Shown one piece after another: positions 26,772 through 36,156 of a stretch of 44,751 nucleotides of DNA. The stretch covers positions 1 through 44,751 of the forward strand of contig JAIEPY010000020.1 in assembly GCA_019748155.1 (NCBI GenBank), given 5' to 3'. The stretch's first letter is position 1; every line of letters starts with the position of its first letter. The DNA comes from Burkholderiales bacterium. Its GTDB lineage: Bacteria; Pseudomonadota; Gammaproteobacteria; Burkholderiales; UBA11063. The translations under genes were made by a program, and so were the position numbers. The notes beneath the pieces were generated by a model. The model had not been told where the DNA came from, did not search any database, and saw only the letters and a list, made by a program, of their open reading frames with translations.

Positions 26772-29714
26772 ATGACGCAGTTAAAAAAGCCAAATGCAAA
26801 GAAAGTTAATAAAAAGTCAACTAAGTCGCGAGCTAATAAAAATGAAACACTAAATAAAGTAGATTTATCTACTTGGCAGACTACAGATGAAGATGAGATT
26901 GTTCGACGACAAATCAGAGCAAAGCAAGAGCATTTTGTAATAGAGAATCTAGAACCCGAATATCATCATTTTAGCACTTTTAAAATCTCATCGGTTAAGG
27001 ATGCAAGTTATACGGTGGAAATTCGTTCATTGGATTCCAGAATTAATTCTTGCAATTGCATTGATTTTCGGAGTAATGGCTTAGCTACTTGTAAACATAT
27101 TGAGTTTACCTTAAATTATTTGCAAGCACGTGGTATTCGGAAGTTCAAAACTGCAGCTAAAGCAGGTAGTTCTCGCGTCGAAATATTTCTCGATAATTGC
27201 TATGATATCAGCAGTTCCGTTGCAATTAAGATTCAATACCCTACTAATTCCGATACTAAACAACTAGAACAGTTAGACCAATTTTTTTCGACCAATGGTC
27301 AGCTCTTGGGCGCTCCAGAAAAATCTTATGCAGTACTCAAATCTGTGCTCGAACAGTTAGAAGAAAAATTTCGCGGTAAAGTAAGAATCTCACAACATAT
27401 TGATTATTATATTGAATATCAGCAGCAACAAGGGTTAAAGACCGAACATTATAATACTTTCATGCGTGATGTTGCTTGTGGCAAGATTAATTTAAATTTG
27501 GTTAAAGCTGAGTTGTATCCGTATCAACGCGATGGAATGTTACATCTGGCATTTAATGAGCGCGCTTTGCTTGCTGATGAAATGGGCTTGGGTAAAACCA
27601 TTCAGGGAATAGCCGCGAGTGAATTATTGCGTCGTTATCAGCAAGTAAGCCGAGTTTTAATTGTGACAACAGCTTCATTAAAATCCGAATGGGAAGAGCA
27701 AATCGCCAAATTTACCGATAGTTCTAGTTTATTAATCTATGGTACTCGAGCGAAGCGCTTGCAGGCTTATCGCCAAAAATCTGATTATTACATAATGAAT
27801 TATGAGCAGGCTGTTGCTGATTTTGAGGAAATTAACCGAATTCTAGCACCTGAAATCATAATTCTAGATGAGGCACAACGCATAAAAAACTGGCAAACTA
27901 AAACTGCGGCGAATATCAAGCGCTTAGATAGTCGTTATGCTTTTGTTTTAACTGGTACTCCGATTGAAAATCGGATTGACGATATTTATTCATTAGTACA
28001 ATTTCTAGATCCTTATTTACTCGGTTCATTATTCCGTTTTAATCGTGAATTTTACCAATTTGATGAAGATGGCAAACCCTCTGGTTGCAAAAATCTTAAT
28101 GGGCTTTATCGTAAACTGCAACCGCTAATGCTCTGCCGTAAGAAATCTGATGTTGAGGGTGAATTGCCTCCGCGGACGGTTAATAATTTTTTTGTATCAA
28201 TGGCAAAAGAACAGCGCATTCGTTATGAAGATTATGAGTCTCAACTGGCAATTTTGATGGCTCGGGCACAAAAACGCCATTTGACCAAAGAGGAGTCTGA
28301 GAAATTACAGCGATTATTATCTTGTATGCGGATGATTTGTGATACTCCATATATTTTGGATTCAGATTATAAAGTCGCTCCTAAAATTGATGAATTGGAA
28401 ACTATTTTGGAGGGGGTATTAGCTGATAAATCGTGCAAAGTGATTATTTTCTCAGAGTGGTTGCGAATGCTAGAGCTTGTAAAAGGCATGGTGAATGAAC
28501 AAAATTGGGGAATTGCTTGGCATACTGGGGCGGTGGATCAGAAAAAACGTCGTGAAGAAATTAATCGCTTTAAAAATGACCCAGAGTGTCGATTGTTTTT
28601 ATCTACAGACTCCGGCAGTGTTGGTCTAAATCTGCAAGTAGCAAATGTGGTTATTAATCTGGATTTGCCGTGGAATCCGGCAAAGTTAGAGCAAAGAATT
28701 GCCAGAGCATGGCGCAAACATCAAACCCGAGCAGTGCAGGTTATCAATCTAGTATGTGAAAATAGTATTGAACACCGCATGTTACCTCTTTTAGAGCTGA
28801 AAAAAGCAGTAGCTAAAGGTGTTATGGTTGGTGACGAAGAGTTTAACGATATTCATATGGCGACAGGTCGCGCTGCATTTATGGAGCGCTTAGAAGCATT
28901 GATGACCGATAAGTCTGAGTCAACCCAAGAGGAAAATGCGGACAATCAGAACATAGCATCTAGTTCTAATGAGAAAAATAAGGAACTGTATGCTAATGCG
29001 ACGGAAAACATTGACCTTCAAGATGCAACTGAACGCTCGCTAGTTGATAATATTATTAATAAAGCTAAAAATGATTTAGTTCGTGAATTTGGCACTAAAT
29101 TAAATCAAGTTGATGTGTATATTAATCAAAATAATCAAGAACCGGTTGTGTTTAGTGTCGTTGATAATTTGCCCTCGGATAGCGCCAATAGTGTGTTAGA
29201 AACTGCTACTGGTATTATCAAAGTAGAGCAGATTGATAGCAAAACCTATGATACCTTACAACGTTTGATTGCGGCGGGGGTTATTTCATTAAACCCAGCC
29301 TACAGTAATCTATATTCCAAGAGTTCCCCAGAATCCAAAATGCAAATTAGTGAGCGTAATTTACAATTGGCGGATTGTCATTTGGATAAAGTGGGATATT
29401 ATCATAAAATGGCGGGAGTTTTGCTTGCCAATGAGTTTTTCAAAGAAGTCGTACCTGCGTTAAAATCTGGTTTAAATCATGCTATTCATGTTCTAGGATA
29501 TTTATATGGTGGATTTAACGCCGATAATGATGATTTAGCGATAGATATAGTTCAAGATGTCGTGAGCATTCGCGATGAGCATAGTGATTTTGTTGTGCTA
29601 TTTAAACAGTTGTTTAGTGATGATAGTAAATTAGCACATAGTGAGTTATCTTTGATTGCGAATCGTTTGCAAGAGTCGATTGAGCAATTGAGTAATCTAC
29701 GGAGTAGTTATTGA
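26772..29714 (+). CDS. SWIM-SNF2 family helicase/translocase
   Basis: The 980-residue protein has a Lys-rich N-terminus, a SWIM zinc finger (C94, C96, C107, H109 in CNC...CKH), and a full SNF2 ATPase: LADEMGLGKTIQ (K275), LDEAQRIKNW (DEAQ 366-369), VLTGTPIENR, then the second lobe with STDSGSVGLNLQVANVVINL and RIARAWRKHQTRAVQVINL. About 265 residues follow with no domain I recognise, starting with an acidic linker. Such enzymes move along double-stranded DNA and displace bound proteins; bacterial copies occur in RapA-like roles and in defence systems. It directly follows hisG but has no link to histidine synthesis, so it begins the foreign block. GAGG precedes the start. Confidence 0.9.
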   Translation: MTQLKKPNAKKVNKKSTKSRANKNETLNKVDLSTWQTTDEDEIVRRQIRAKQEHFVIENLEPEYHHFSTFKISSVKDASYTVEIRSLDSRINSCNCIDFRSNGLATCKHIEFTLNYLQARGIRKFKTAAKAGSSRVEIFLDNCYDISSSVAIKIQYPTNSDTKQLEQLDQFFSTNGQLLGAPEKSYAVLKSVLEQLEEKFRGKVRISQHIDYYIEYQQQQGLKTEHYNTFMRDVACGKINLNLVKAELYPYQRDGMLHLAFNERALLADEMGLGKTIQGIAASELLRRYQQVSRVLIVTTASLKSEWEEQIAKFTDSSSLLIYGTRAKRLQAYRQKSDYYIMNYEQAVADFEEINRILAPEIIILDEAQRIKNWQTKTAANIKRLDSRYAFVLTGTPIENRIDDIYSLVQFLDPYLLGSLFRFNREFYQFDEDGKPSGCKNLNGLYRKLQPLMLCRKKSDVEGELPPRTVNNFFVSMAKEQRIRYEDYESQLAILMARAQKRHLTKEESEKLQRLLSCMRMICDTPYILDSDYKVAPKIDELETILEGVLADKSCKVIIFSEWLRMLELVKGMVNEQNWGIAWHTGAVDQKKRREEINRFKNDPECRLFLSTDSGSVGLNLQVANVVINLDLPWNPAKLEQRIARAWRKHQTRAVQVINLVCENSIEHRMLPLLELKKAVAKGVMVGDEEFNDIHMATGRAAFMERLEALMTDKSESTQEENADNQNIASSSNEKNKELYANATENIDLQDATERSLVDNIINKAKNDLVREFGTKLNQVDVYINQNNQEPVVFSVVDNLPSDSANSVLETATGIIKVEQIDSKTYDTLQRLIAAGVISLNPAYSNLYSKSSPESKMQISERNLQLADCHLDKVGYYHKMAGVLLANEFFKEVVPALKSGLNHAIHVLGYLYGGFNADNDDLAIDIVQDVVSIRDEHSDFVVLFKQLFSDDSKLAHSELSLIANRLQESIEQLSNLRSSY

Positions 29715-29836
29715 GTGTTTCTATAATGGTGTAGGTAACAGGTTTAATGATGTTGGGAACCGGGTTTTAACTGTTTGGGGGATTGTTGTGCGGCTACAAA
29801 ATATTAAACTTACTTTAATTGAGAGTGATTGACTAG

Positions 29837-30901
29837 ATGACTGTATCAAGCTTGAGCGTGCAACATTCCTCAGATTATAAAAATTGGCTGGGGGATTTAA
29901 AAAATAAATTTCGCCAAACCCAGATTAAGGCTCATCTTGCGGTTAATACTGCGCTATTAGAATATTATTGGCAACTGGGGAGCGATATAGTTGCGCGACA
30001 AAAATACACAGCTTGGGGTGGTGGTTTTCTCGAACAGTTGAGCCGTGATTTAAGTAGTGAATTTCCTGATGTTAAAGGATTCTCTTATCGCAATTTGAGA
30101 TCTATACGTCAATGGTATTTATTTTGGCAACAACTTGTAGCCAATTTAAGTGAAGCTGATAGACAACAAGCTATTCATAAATTATTTCAATTGCCGTGGG
30201 GGCATAATCTTGCAGTAATTTCTAAATGTCGAAATATAGCAGAAGCATTATTTTATGTGACCAACACAGTTCAATACAATTGGAGCCGTGCAGTACTTAC
30301 ACATCAGATTGAAAGCCAACTTTATGAACGAGATGGTAAATCAATTAATAACTTTAGCCAAACATTACCACAACCACAATCTGATTTAGCCAAAGAAATT
30401 ATCAAAGATCCATATAAATTTGATTTTTTGGGACTAGGCTCAAACTTTAATGAAAAACAGCTTGAGCAGGCGTTGATTGATAATATTAGCAAATTTTTAC
30501 TTGAGCTAGGTAATGGCTTTGCTTTTGTGGGCAAACAAAAATTGCTCCAAGTAGGTGAACGTGATTTTTATTTGGATTTATTATTTTATCATACCAAGCT
30601 GCACTGTTATATCGTAATAGAATTAAAAACTGGTGAATTTCAGCCTGAATATGCAGGAAAACTAAATTTTTATATTAATGCGCTAGATGCGCAAATCAAA
30701 ACTAGTGACGACAAACCAACCATTGGAATTTTGCTATGTAAGACGAAGGATAGCTTAGTGGTTGAATATTCTTTACGCGATATAAATAAACCGATTGGCG
30801 TCGCTGAGTATCAATTAACCCACGAACTGAGTGAAGAATTTAGAAAGAGTTTGCCAAGTGTCGAAGAGCTGCAAGCTGGGTTATTCGGTGAGTGTTTGTG
30901 A
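29837..30901 (+). CDS. YhcG/DUF1016-family PDDEXK nuclease
   Basis: The 354-residue protein has the two-part YhcG layout. The N-terminal winged-helix domain contains YWQLGSDIVARQKYTAWGGG, FLEQLSRDLSSEFPDVKGFS and YRNLRSIRQWYLFWQQ. The C-terminal nuclease core has ERDFYLDLLFYH, then IVIELKTGEF, with the PDDEXK residues D247, E262 and K264. Members are frequent in defence islands and near restriction-modification genes; some act as restriction or anti-phage nucleases. It lies 122 bases after the SNF2 gene in the same direction, suggesting joint action of a translocase and nuclease, which is inference. Confidence 0.9.
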   Translation: MTVSSLSVQHSSDYKNWLGDLKNKFRQTQIKAHLAVNTALLEYYWQLGSDIVARQKYTAWGGGFLEQLSRDLSSEFPDVKGFSYRNLRSIRQWYLFWQQLVANLSEADRQQAIHKLFQLPWGHNLAVISKCRNIAEALFYVTNTVQYNWSRAVLTHQIESQLYERDGKSINNFSQTLPQPQSDLAKEIIKDPYKFDFLGLGSNFNEKQLEQALIDNISKFLLELGNGFAFVGKQKLLQVGERDFYLDLLFYHTKLHCYIVIELKTGEFQPEYAGKLNFYINALDAQIKTSDDKPTIGILLCKTKDSLVVEYSLRDINKPIGVAEYQLTHELSEEFRKSLPSVEELQAGLFGECL

Positions 30902-30979
30902 TGCGCAATTTTAAACTGTTAGGTGCTACGTTACATAATATGGTACAGGTGATGTTTATTGTTTTTGGTGGAAGCAATT

Positions 30980-32800
30980 ATGCAGTTTAAAAGCTTAGGC
31001 GAGCAAATTGAGTTCTTTTTGAATCCAAATAATTTGGATTTATGGGAGCTGCAAAAGTCATTTAAAACGATGATTGATCGCTATTATCGTGCAAAACTAA
31101 CCTCACGAACATTGTTTTCTTTGCAAAAACCAATTGATGAGATTGAAGAACTTTGTGAAATAATAAGGCTTATCAGTAATAAAAAAGCAACTAAGCAATG
31201 TGAAGAAGCGGCCAAAAATTTACAGGAATTATTAGACAGATGTCCAGCAGCAAGTTATTTTAGAGAAATCTTAAATAAAAACATCAAAGAAATAAGTGAA
31301 TTAACTGATGCTACTATAAAAAAACAAGAGTTGTCCGAATTAGCCTCTCATTTGCAGAAAATTTTGCGTGCGTATTTCAAAAAATGCCAGCGAAACTATG
31401 AGTTTCAAGAAATTATTAAAACAAGCAAAAGCGGGTGGCCTGAAACTTGGGAGTTCTTAAGCCGTAGTGTAATATTAACAAGCTTAAGTGGTTTAATTAC
31501 ATACGTAATTAGTCTAATACCTAATCCAATCATAAGCAATCTATCCTTTGAATATTTAAAAAATATACTGAATAACATGAGTGCAATTATTATGGCACTA
31601 ATTATTTGTGTGATTCTTCCTGCCATATACATAGCCCTCGCTATCTTCGATGATAGTCGTTTAATTCTTGATAAAATCAAAGCTAAAGTTGTTCGGAATC
31701 AAAGTGATGCCAAAAAATTCTTTCTCAAGGAAATCATAAAGTTAATCTTTATCACAGCTGTTTTGGGTTTGGTGGTATCTACAATACATGCGCATACATT
31801 TAAGTTTAGCAATAGTTCCTTAGCTTTTTTAATAATCGCAGTAATACTTACAGGTTTGTGTGTTACTGCTAAACATATTTTTTCTGGCATAAAAGACTTT
31901 TTATTTAATCTGCGTGCGGTTGTTTTAATTTTATTACCGATGTTGTTTCCTTTGTTGTGGGCTGCAGTAGCTACTATTGACAAGAATCACCAAGTCGTAG
32001 ATTATATTCTTGTTATGGAGCTTATTGTTATTGTCATAATACTGATCACATTGGTAGAGATGAAATTCTATAACGCTATAAGCAAGGCTGGATTATTTGT
32101 ATTAATTTATTTTGTAGCATCATGGATTATAATTTCTCCGCAAATAAATATTTTAGAACTTTTAGGGTTAAGAAATAACCCTAATATAATATCTTTGTTA
32201 AAACTAAATGAAAATAGTCCTTTTTTAATCGAAGAATTACTGGGTATGGGATTTCAGCAATTACAGTATAATGGTAACGAGTCTCAGGCAAGTGACTTAC
32301 AACTCGAACGCTATGTTTTTGAGTCTAGTATTGAGTCTACAGTATATTTGACTGAGAAGGATATACCATTAGCAGATCTGAAGAATTACGTAGCGCGTAA
32401 TAAAATCTCATTTTGTAATAGTAAGTTAAATCGAGCAGTTTTGTCCGAATTTGAGAATGGCGATGAATCAAAGCATTATTTTGGTTATGAAGGATGTAAT
32501 GCCAATGTTAATGCATTTGAAGCTGATGAAAAGATCAAATTAGTCAACAAACTATTCTTAGTGCGACAATACGAAAGTAATTATACCTATTGGATTTTTG
32601 GAGCACATATTAATTGGAAAAAACCTGATGAATTAATAATTAGTGCAGCAAAGAATGATAATTTTAATACCATCGTACTAAATAAAGACCGTGGAATGCT
32701 ATATTACGATGAAACTCCGTTTTCTACGTTTACCAAACCAGAAAATCTACATAATTTTAGTTTAACTAAATATGGTAATGAGTCAAGCCAAAGTTATTAA
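30980..32800 (+). CDS. Unrecognised multi-span membrane protein with soluble ends
   Basis: I do not recognise this 606-residue protein. The first 165 residues are helical and charged (FKTMIDRYYRAKLTSRTLFS; CEEAAKNLQELLDRCP), probably cytoplasmic coiled coil. About seven membrane helices follow, among them SAIIMALIICVILPAIYIAL, AVVLILLPMLFPLLWAAVA and YILVMELIVIVIILITLVEM. The last 190 residues are soluble, with three cysteines and a WIFGAHINWKKPDELIISAA segment. Start ATG 30980 has GGTGGA seven bases upstream; a TTG at 30959 has none. It sits between a defence-type nuclease and a Fic protein, so it could be the membrane effector of the block, but nothing in the sequence proves it. Confidence 0.75.
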   Translation: MQFKSLGEQIEFFLNPNNLDLWELQKSFKTMIDRYYRAKLTSRTLFSLQKPIDEIEELCEIIRLISNKKATKQCEEAAKNLQELLDRCPAASYFREILNKNIKEISELTDATIKKQELSELASHLQKILRAYFKKCQRNYEFQEIIKTSKSGWPETWEFLSRSVILTSLSGLITYVISLIPNPIISNLSFEYLKNILNNMSAIIMALIICVILPAIYIALAIFDDSRLILDKIKAKVVRNQSDAKKFFLKEIIKLIFITAVLGLVVSTIHAHTFKFSNSSLAFLIIAVILTGLCVTAKHIFSGIKDFLFNLRAVVLILLPMLFPLLWAAVATIDKNHQVVDYILVMELIVIVIILITLVEMKFYNAISKAGLFVLIYFVASWIIISPQINILELLGLRNNPNIISLLKLNENSPFLIEELLGMGFQQLQYNGNESQASDLQLERYVFESSIESTVYLTEKDIPLADLKNYVARNKISFCNSKLNRAVLSEFENGDESKHYFGYEGCNANVNAFEADEKIKLVNKLFLVRQYESNYTYWIFGAHINWKKPDELIISAAKNDNFNTIVLNKDRGMLYYDETPFSTFTKPENLHNFSLTKYGNESSQSY

Positions 32801-32848
32801 TATTATGCAAATTATTAAAAATAGAACACCATTAATGGATAACATTTA

Positions 32849-33916
32849 ATGCACAAATTAACAAACTTACCGCCGGAATATAATTTTGACGATCCTGCAG
32901 TTTGGCGGGCGCTAAATTTAGCTTCGCGAGCATTAGCTGAGTTAAAAGGGGAATCAAAAACTATTCCCAATAGTGATATTTTGATCAATACACTTAGTTT
33001 GCAGGAGTCAAAAGAGAGTTCTGAGATTGAAAATATTGTTACCACGCAAGATGATTTGTTTAAATCGCAAGTTGATGATGGTTTCAAAAATATTGCAGCA
33101 AAAGAAGTAAAGCAATATGCGGCTGCTTTGTTGCACGGCTATCGCTTGATCTCAGAGCATCAATTATTGACAAGTAATCATATTCTTGAGATTCAGGCAA
33201 TATTGGAACCAAATAAACCTGGGTTTCGTAGACTAATGGGTACTGCACTCAAAAATTCTGCTGGTGAAGTGGTTTATATGCCGCCACAAAACCCACAGGA
33301 CATTATTGAACTAATGTCGAATTTGGATAAGTATATTAATTTACCCGAGTTGCATGATGTTGATCCATTGATTAAAATGGCGATTATTCATCATCAATTT
33401 GAAAGTGTTCATCCTTTTTATGATGGCAATGGGCGAACTGGGCGGATTATCAATGTTTTATATTTGATCTATACTCAATTATTGGATATTCCAGTATTGT
33501 ATTTAAGTCGCTATATTAACCAACACAAAACAGATTATTATCGCTTGCTACAATCGGTACGAGTAGATAATAATTGGGGTGAGTGGATCGTTTGGATGTT
33601 GAATGGGGTTTCTGTTACCGCTGGACAAACAGTTGGATTGATTCGTCAAATTAAGAAGTTGATGAATGATTTTCAGCAAAAGATTCAGGCTGATGCTGCA
33701 AACATTTATAGTAAAGAGCTATTGGATAGCTTATTTAAGCACCCATATACCAAGATTAAATTCATTGAAGATGATTTGGGCGTGCATCGCCAAACTGCTG
33801 CGAAATATTTGGATCAGCTCGTTGAGCTTGAGTTACTAACTTCGCATAAAATAGGAAAAAGTAACTATTATATTAATCATAGTTTATTTGACTTGTTAAG
33901 CACGGTAGTTAAATGA
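32849..33916 (+). CDS. Fic-family adenylyltransferase with N-terminal inhibitory motif and winged helix
   Basis: Fic proteins transfer AMP (or related groups) to hydroxyls of target proteins. The 355-residue protein has the complete active site HPFYDGNGRTGR (H188 to R199). The autoinhibitory motif S/T-x-x-x-E-G/N is present as SSEIEN (S57, E61, N62) before the Fic core, making this a class II, self-inhibited enzyme. The C-terminal part is a winged helix with LGVHRQTAAKYLDQLVELEL, so it may bind DNA. This Fic-plus-HTH type is common in mobile and defence regions and can regulate its own locus. Four palindromic boxes start two bases after its stop codon. Confidence 0.92.
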   Translation: MHKLTNLPPEYNFDDPAVWRALNLASRALAELKGESKTIPNSDILINTLSLQESKESSEIENIVTTQDDLFKSQVDDGFKNIAAKEVKQYAAALLHGYRLISEHQLLTSNHILEIQAILEPNKPGFRRLMGTALKNSAGEVVYMPPQNPQDIIELMSNLDKYINLPELHDVDPLIKMAIIHHQFESVHPFYDGNGRTGRIINVLYLIYTQLLDIPVLYLSRYINQHKTDYYRLLQSVRVDNNWGEWIVWMLNGVSVTAGQTVGLIRQIKKLMNDFQQKIQADAANIYSKELLDSLFKHPYTKIKFIEDDLGVHRQTAAKYLDQLVELELLTSHKIGKSNYYINHSLFDLLSTVVK

Positions 33917-33918
33917 CG

Positions 33919-33985
33919 TGTCGAAGAAGCACGAATTTTTCGACATGACAAAATAACGTGTCGAAAAAATGGCAAAATTTCGACA
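33919..33985. promoter_or_regulatory. Four TGTCGAA boxes in alternating orientation at 20-bp steps
   Basis: TGTCGAA (33919-33925), TTCGACA (33939-33945), TGTCGAA (33959-33965) and TTCGACA (33979-33985) are perfect copies of one 7-mer, direct and inverted in turn, each separated by exactly 13 bases. A 20-bp step is about two helical turns, so all boxes face the same side. The flanks also agree (CGTGTCGAA and TTCGACATGA). This is what a cooperative, multi-dimer operator looks like, lying between fic and hisD. As RNA, each pair could also form a 10-bp hairpin, so a transcript-level role is the alternative. Confidence 0.6.
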
Positions 33986-34143
33986 TGAGAAACTAAAATT
34001 TGACTAAAATTATCAATAACCATTTTATTTATAATGGTAAAGTAATGTACGTAAACGTATCAAGCTGAGATCTAAAACCAGCAATAACGGCAATAAGAGA
34101 CATGCCGTGCAATCTAAAGATTAATTTTAAGGGAGTGGGTAAA

Positions 34144-35439
34144 ATGCGTGTGGTAACGTGGAATAAATTAAACGCAAATGAACAAGAACAAGTATTAAGC
34201 CGTAGTAGTAGCAGCGATGATGCTGCCTTAACGACATTGGTAAAAGGTATTATCTCTGACGTACGCGCTCGTGGTGATGCAGCATTATATGAGTATGCAG
34301 AGAAATTTGATGGGGTAAAACTAGATTCTTTAATCGTGAGTGAAGCGGAATATGCAGCGACCGAGAGCCTATCCGCAGCTGACAAACAAGCGATTTTAGA
34401 TGCAATTGATAATATTCGCCATTACCATACGGTGAGTGCGCCGAAACCTTTTGAATTTGAAAAAAATGGTGCGAAATTAGGTAAAATATTCCGCCCAATT
34501 GAAAAAGTTGGTTTGTACATTCCCGGAGGAACTGCACCATTGGTTTCAACGATGCTAATGCTTGCGATTCCGGCAGAAATTGCAGGTTGCCCAACCAAGG
34601 TTCTGGTAACACCACCAAGCAAAGATGGCACGATTAATCCGGCGATTTTATTTGCTGCCAAAGCTTGTGGCATTGACGCGGTGTATAAAGTTGGTGGAGC
34701 GCAAGCGATTGCGGCATTGGCATTTGGAACTGAATCAATCCCAAAAACTTACAAAATTTTTGGACCGGGTAACAAATACGTAACTGAAGCCAAGATTCAG
34801 GCAGCGCAACATCATCAAGGTGCAGCAATGGATATGCCAGCCGGACCATCGGAAGTGTTGGTGATTGCTGATGAGAAGGCTAATCCGGTTTTTGTTGCCA
34901 GCGATTTACTAGCGCAAGCCGAGCACGATGTAGCAGCACAAGTGATTTTAGTTACTACTTCAGCCAAGTTAGCGGAGACGGTTCAGCTTGAAGTTGCTTG
35001 TCAAACCGCTTATCTATCACGTAAAGAAATTATTGAGCAATCATTGGCAAAAAGCGCGACAATTATTGCTGCAGATATGACGGAAGCGTTTGCAATTTCC
35101 AACCAATATGCCCCGGAACATTTGATTTTGCAGGTTGAAGATGCTGAGAGCTATTTATCACAGGTAATTAATGCTGGTTCGGTATTTGTCGGTGCATGGA
35201 CACCTGAATCGGTGGGGGATTATGCCAGCGGAACCAATCACGTTTTACCAACTTATGGTTATGCACAAATGTATAGCGGTTTGGATGTGATTGCCTTTAT
35301 GAAATCAATCTCATTCCAAAATCTATCCGAAGCAGGGATTCGCCATTTAGGACCTACGGTCGAAACTTTGGCTGATTTGGAAGGTTTGGATGGACATAAA
35401 AATGCGGTGACAGTACGCTTAGATTATCTACGTGGTTAA
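34144..35439 (+). CDS. hisD: Histidinol dehydrogenase
   Basis: HisD performs the last two oxidations of the pathway, L-histidinol to L-histidine, with NAD and zinc. The 431 residues carry the family segments VGLYIPGGTAPLVSTMLMLA, KVGGAQAIAALAFGTESIPK, FGPGNKYVTEAKIQA, DMPAGPSEVLVIADE, LLAQAEHDVAAQVILVT, and the catalytic NQYAPEHL. The start at ATG 34144 follows AGGGAG; the frame stays open to an ATG at 34102 that has no ribosome site. Its own promoter must lie in 33986-34143, as a 7-kb foreign block separates it from hisG. Confidence 0.96.
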   Translation: MRVVTWNKLNANEQEQVLSRSSSSDDAALTTLVKGIISDVRARGDAALYEYAEKFDGVKLDSLIVSEAEYAATESLSAADKQAILDAIDNIRHYHTVSAPKPFEFEKNGAKLGKIFRPIEKVGLYIPGGTAPLVSTMLMLAIPAEIAGCPTKVLVTPPSKDGTINPAILFAAKACGIDAVYKVGGAQAIAALAFGTESIPKTYKIFGPGNKYVTEAKIQAAQHHQGAAMDMPAGPSEVLVIADEKANPVFVASDLLAQAEHDVAAQVILVTTSAKLAETVQLEVACQTAYLSRKEIIEQSLAKSATIIAADMTEAFAISNQYAPEHLILQVEDAESYLSQVINAGSVFVGAWTPESVGDYASGTNHVLPTYGYAQMYSGLDVIAFMKSISFQNLSEAGIRHLGPTVETLADLEGLDGHKNAVTVRLDYLRG

Positions 35440-35512
35440 TATTGTAATTTTGTCTTTAATAATAGTGCTTAGGGTTAATGAATCTTTAATTTAATGAAAT
35501 AGGAGTTTTACA

Positions 35513-36073
35513 ATGAAAAATAGATTTTTTTGTATTGGTGTTTTGAGTTTATCACTTATGGCTTGTGCGAGTAATCAATCGGCTAACACAACCGCGAATC
35601 AACCGCCACAAACTAATCCATCAGATGCGGTGAATATTAGCTCAAATGATGCAGATAATGCAAATATCAATAATAACACAAACGCTGATCAGGCGACTAA
35701 TTCAGTTTATTTTGGTGTTGATCAGTATAATGTTGATAATCAATATGATTCAGTTATTGGCTATAATGCCAATTATTTAGCAAGTCATAATGGTGCTAGT
35801 GTGAAAGTAGCGGGTAATACCGATGATACTGGTTCGGTAGAATACAATCTGGCATTGGGGCAACGCCGTGCTGATGCTGTGAAAAAAGCTTTGATTGCCA
35901 AAGGTGCAAATATGAATCATATTGAAGCAGTATCAAATGGTAAACTTATCGCTAAATTTTCTAATGCCAGCGATGATGGACGGGCAAAAAATCGTCGTAC
36001 TGATATTATCTTTACCAAGCAACAACCAGCTGGTTATCACTTAGATAGCAATGGTTTGCCTGTAGTTAAATAA
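35513..36073 (+). CDS. OmpA/Pal-type peptidoglycan-binding lipoprotein
   Basis: The 186-residue protein has a lipoprotein signal with lipobox SLMAC, a Asn/Thr/Gln-rich disordered linker of about 45 residues, and an OmpA C-terminal domain: VKVAGNTDDTGSVEYNLALG, then QRRADAVKKALIAKG and GRAKNRRTDIIF. The D and R of this domain bind diaminopimelate in peptidoglycan, so it would tether the outer membrane to the wall. It resembles Pal but is not next to tol genes. It is one of two unrelated genes between hisD and hisC-hisB. TAGGAG precedes the start. Confidence 0.85.
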   Translation: MKNRFFCIGVLSLSLMACASNQSANTTANQPPQTNPSDAVNISSNDADNANINNNTNADQATNSVYFGVDQYNVDNQYDSVIGYNANYLASHNGASVKVAGNTDDTGSVEYNLALGQRRADAVKKALIAKGANMNHIEAVSNGKLIAKFSNASDDGRAKNRRTDIIFTKQQPAGYHLDSNGLPVVK

Positions 36074-36156
36074 TTATTTGGTAACTTAATATAGTTTTTT
36101 TACAGTATAGAGATAATTAATAAATCTCTATTGCAATGGCATAAAGAAAGTATCAT

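Noticed and set aside
33919-33985. Short CRISPR-like array
   Set aside because: The units are 7 bases, alternate in orientation and have 13-base spacers; CRISPR repeats are direct and much longer. No cas genes are near.
34037-34143. Histidine attenuator leader peptide before hisD
   Set aside because: No run of His codons is present in any frame between the boxes and hisD.
36097-36130. Terminator before the GST gene (TAGAGAT ... ATCTCTA)
   Set aside because: A 7-bp AT-rich stem without a following T-tract is too weak to call.
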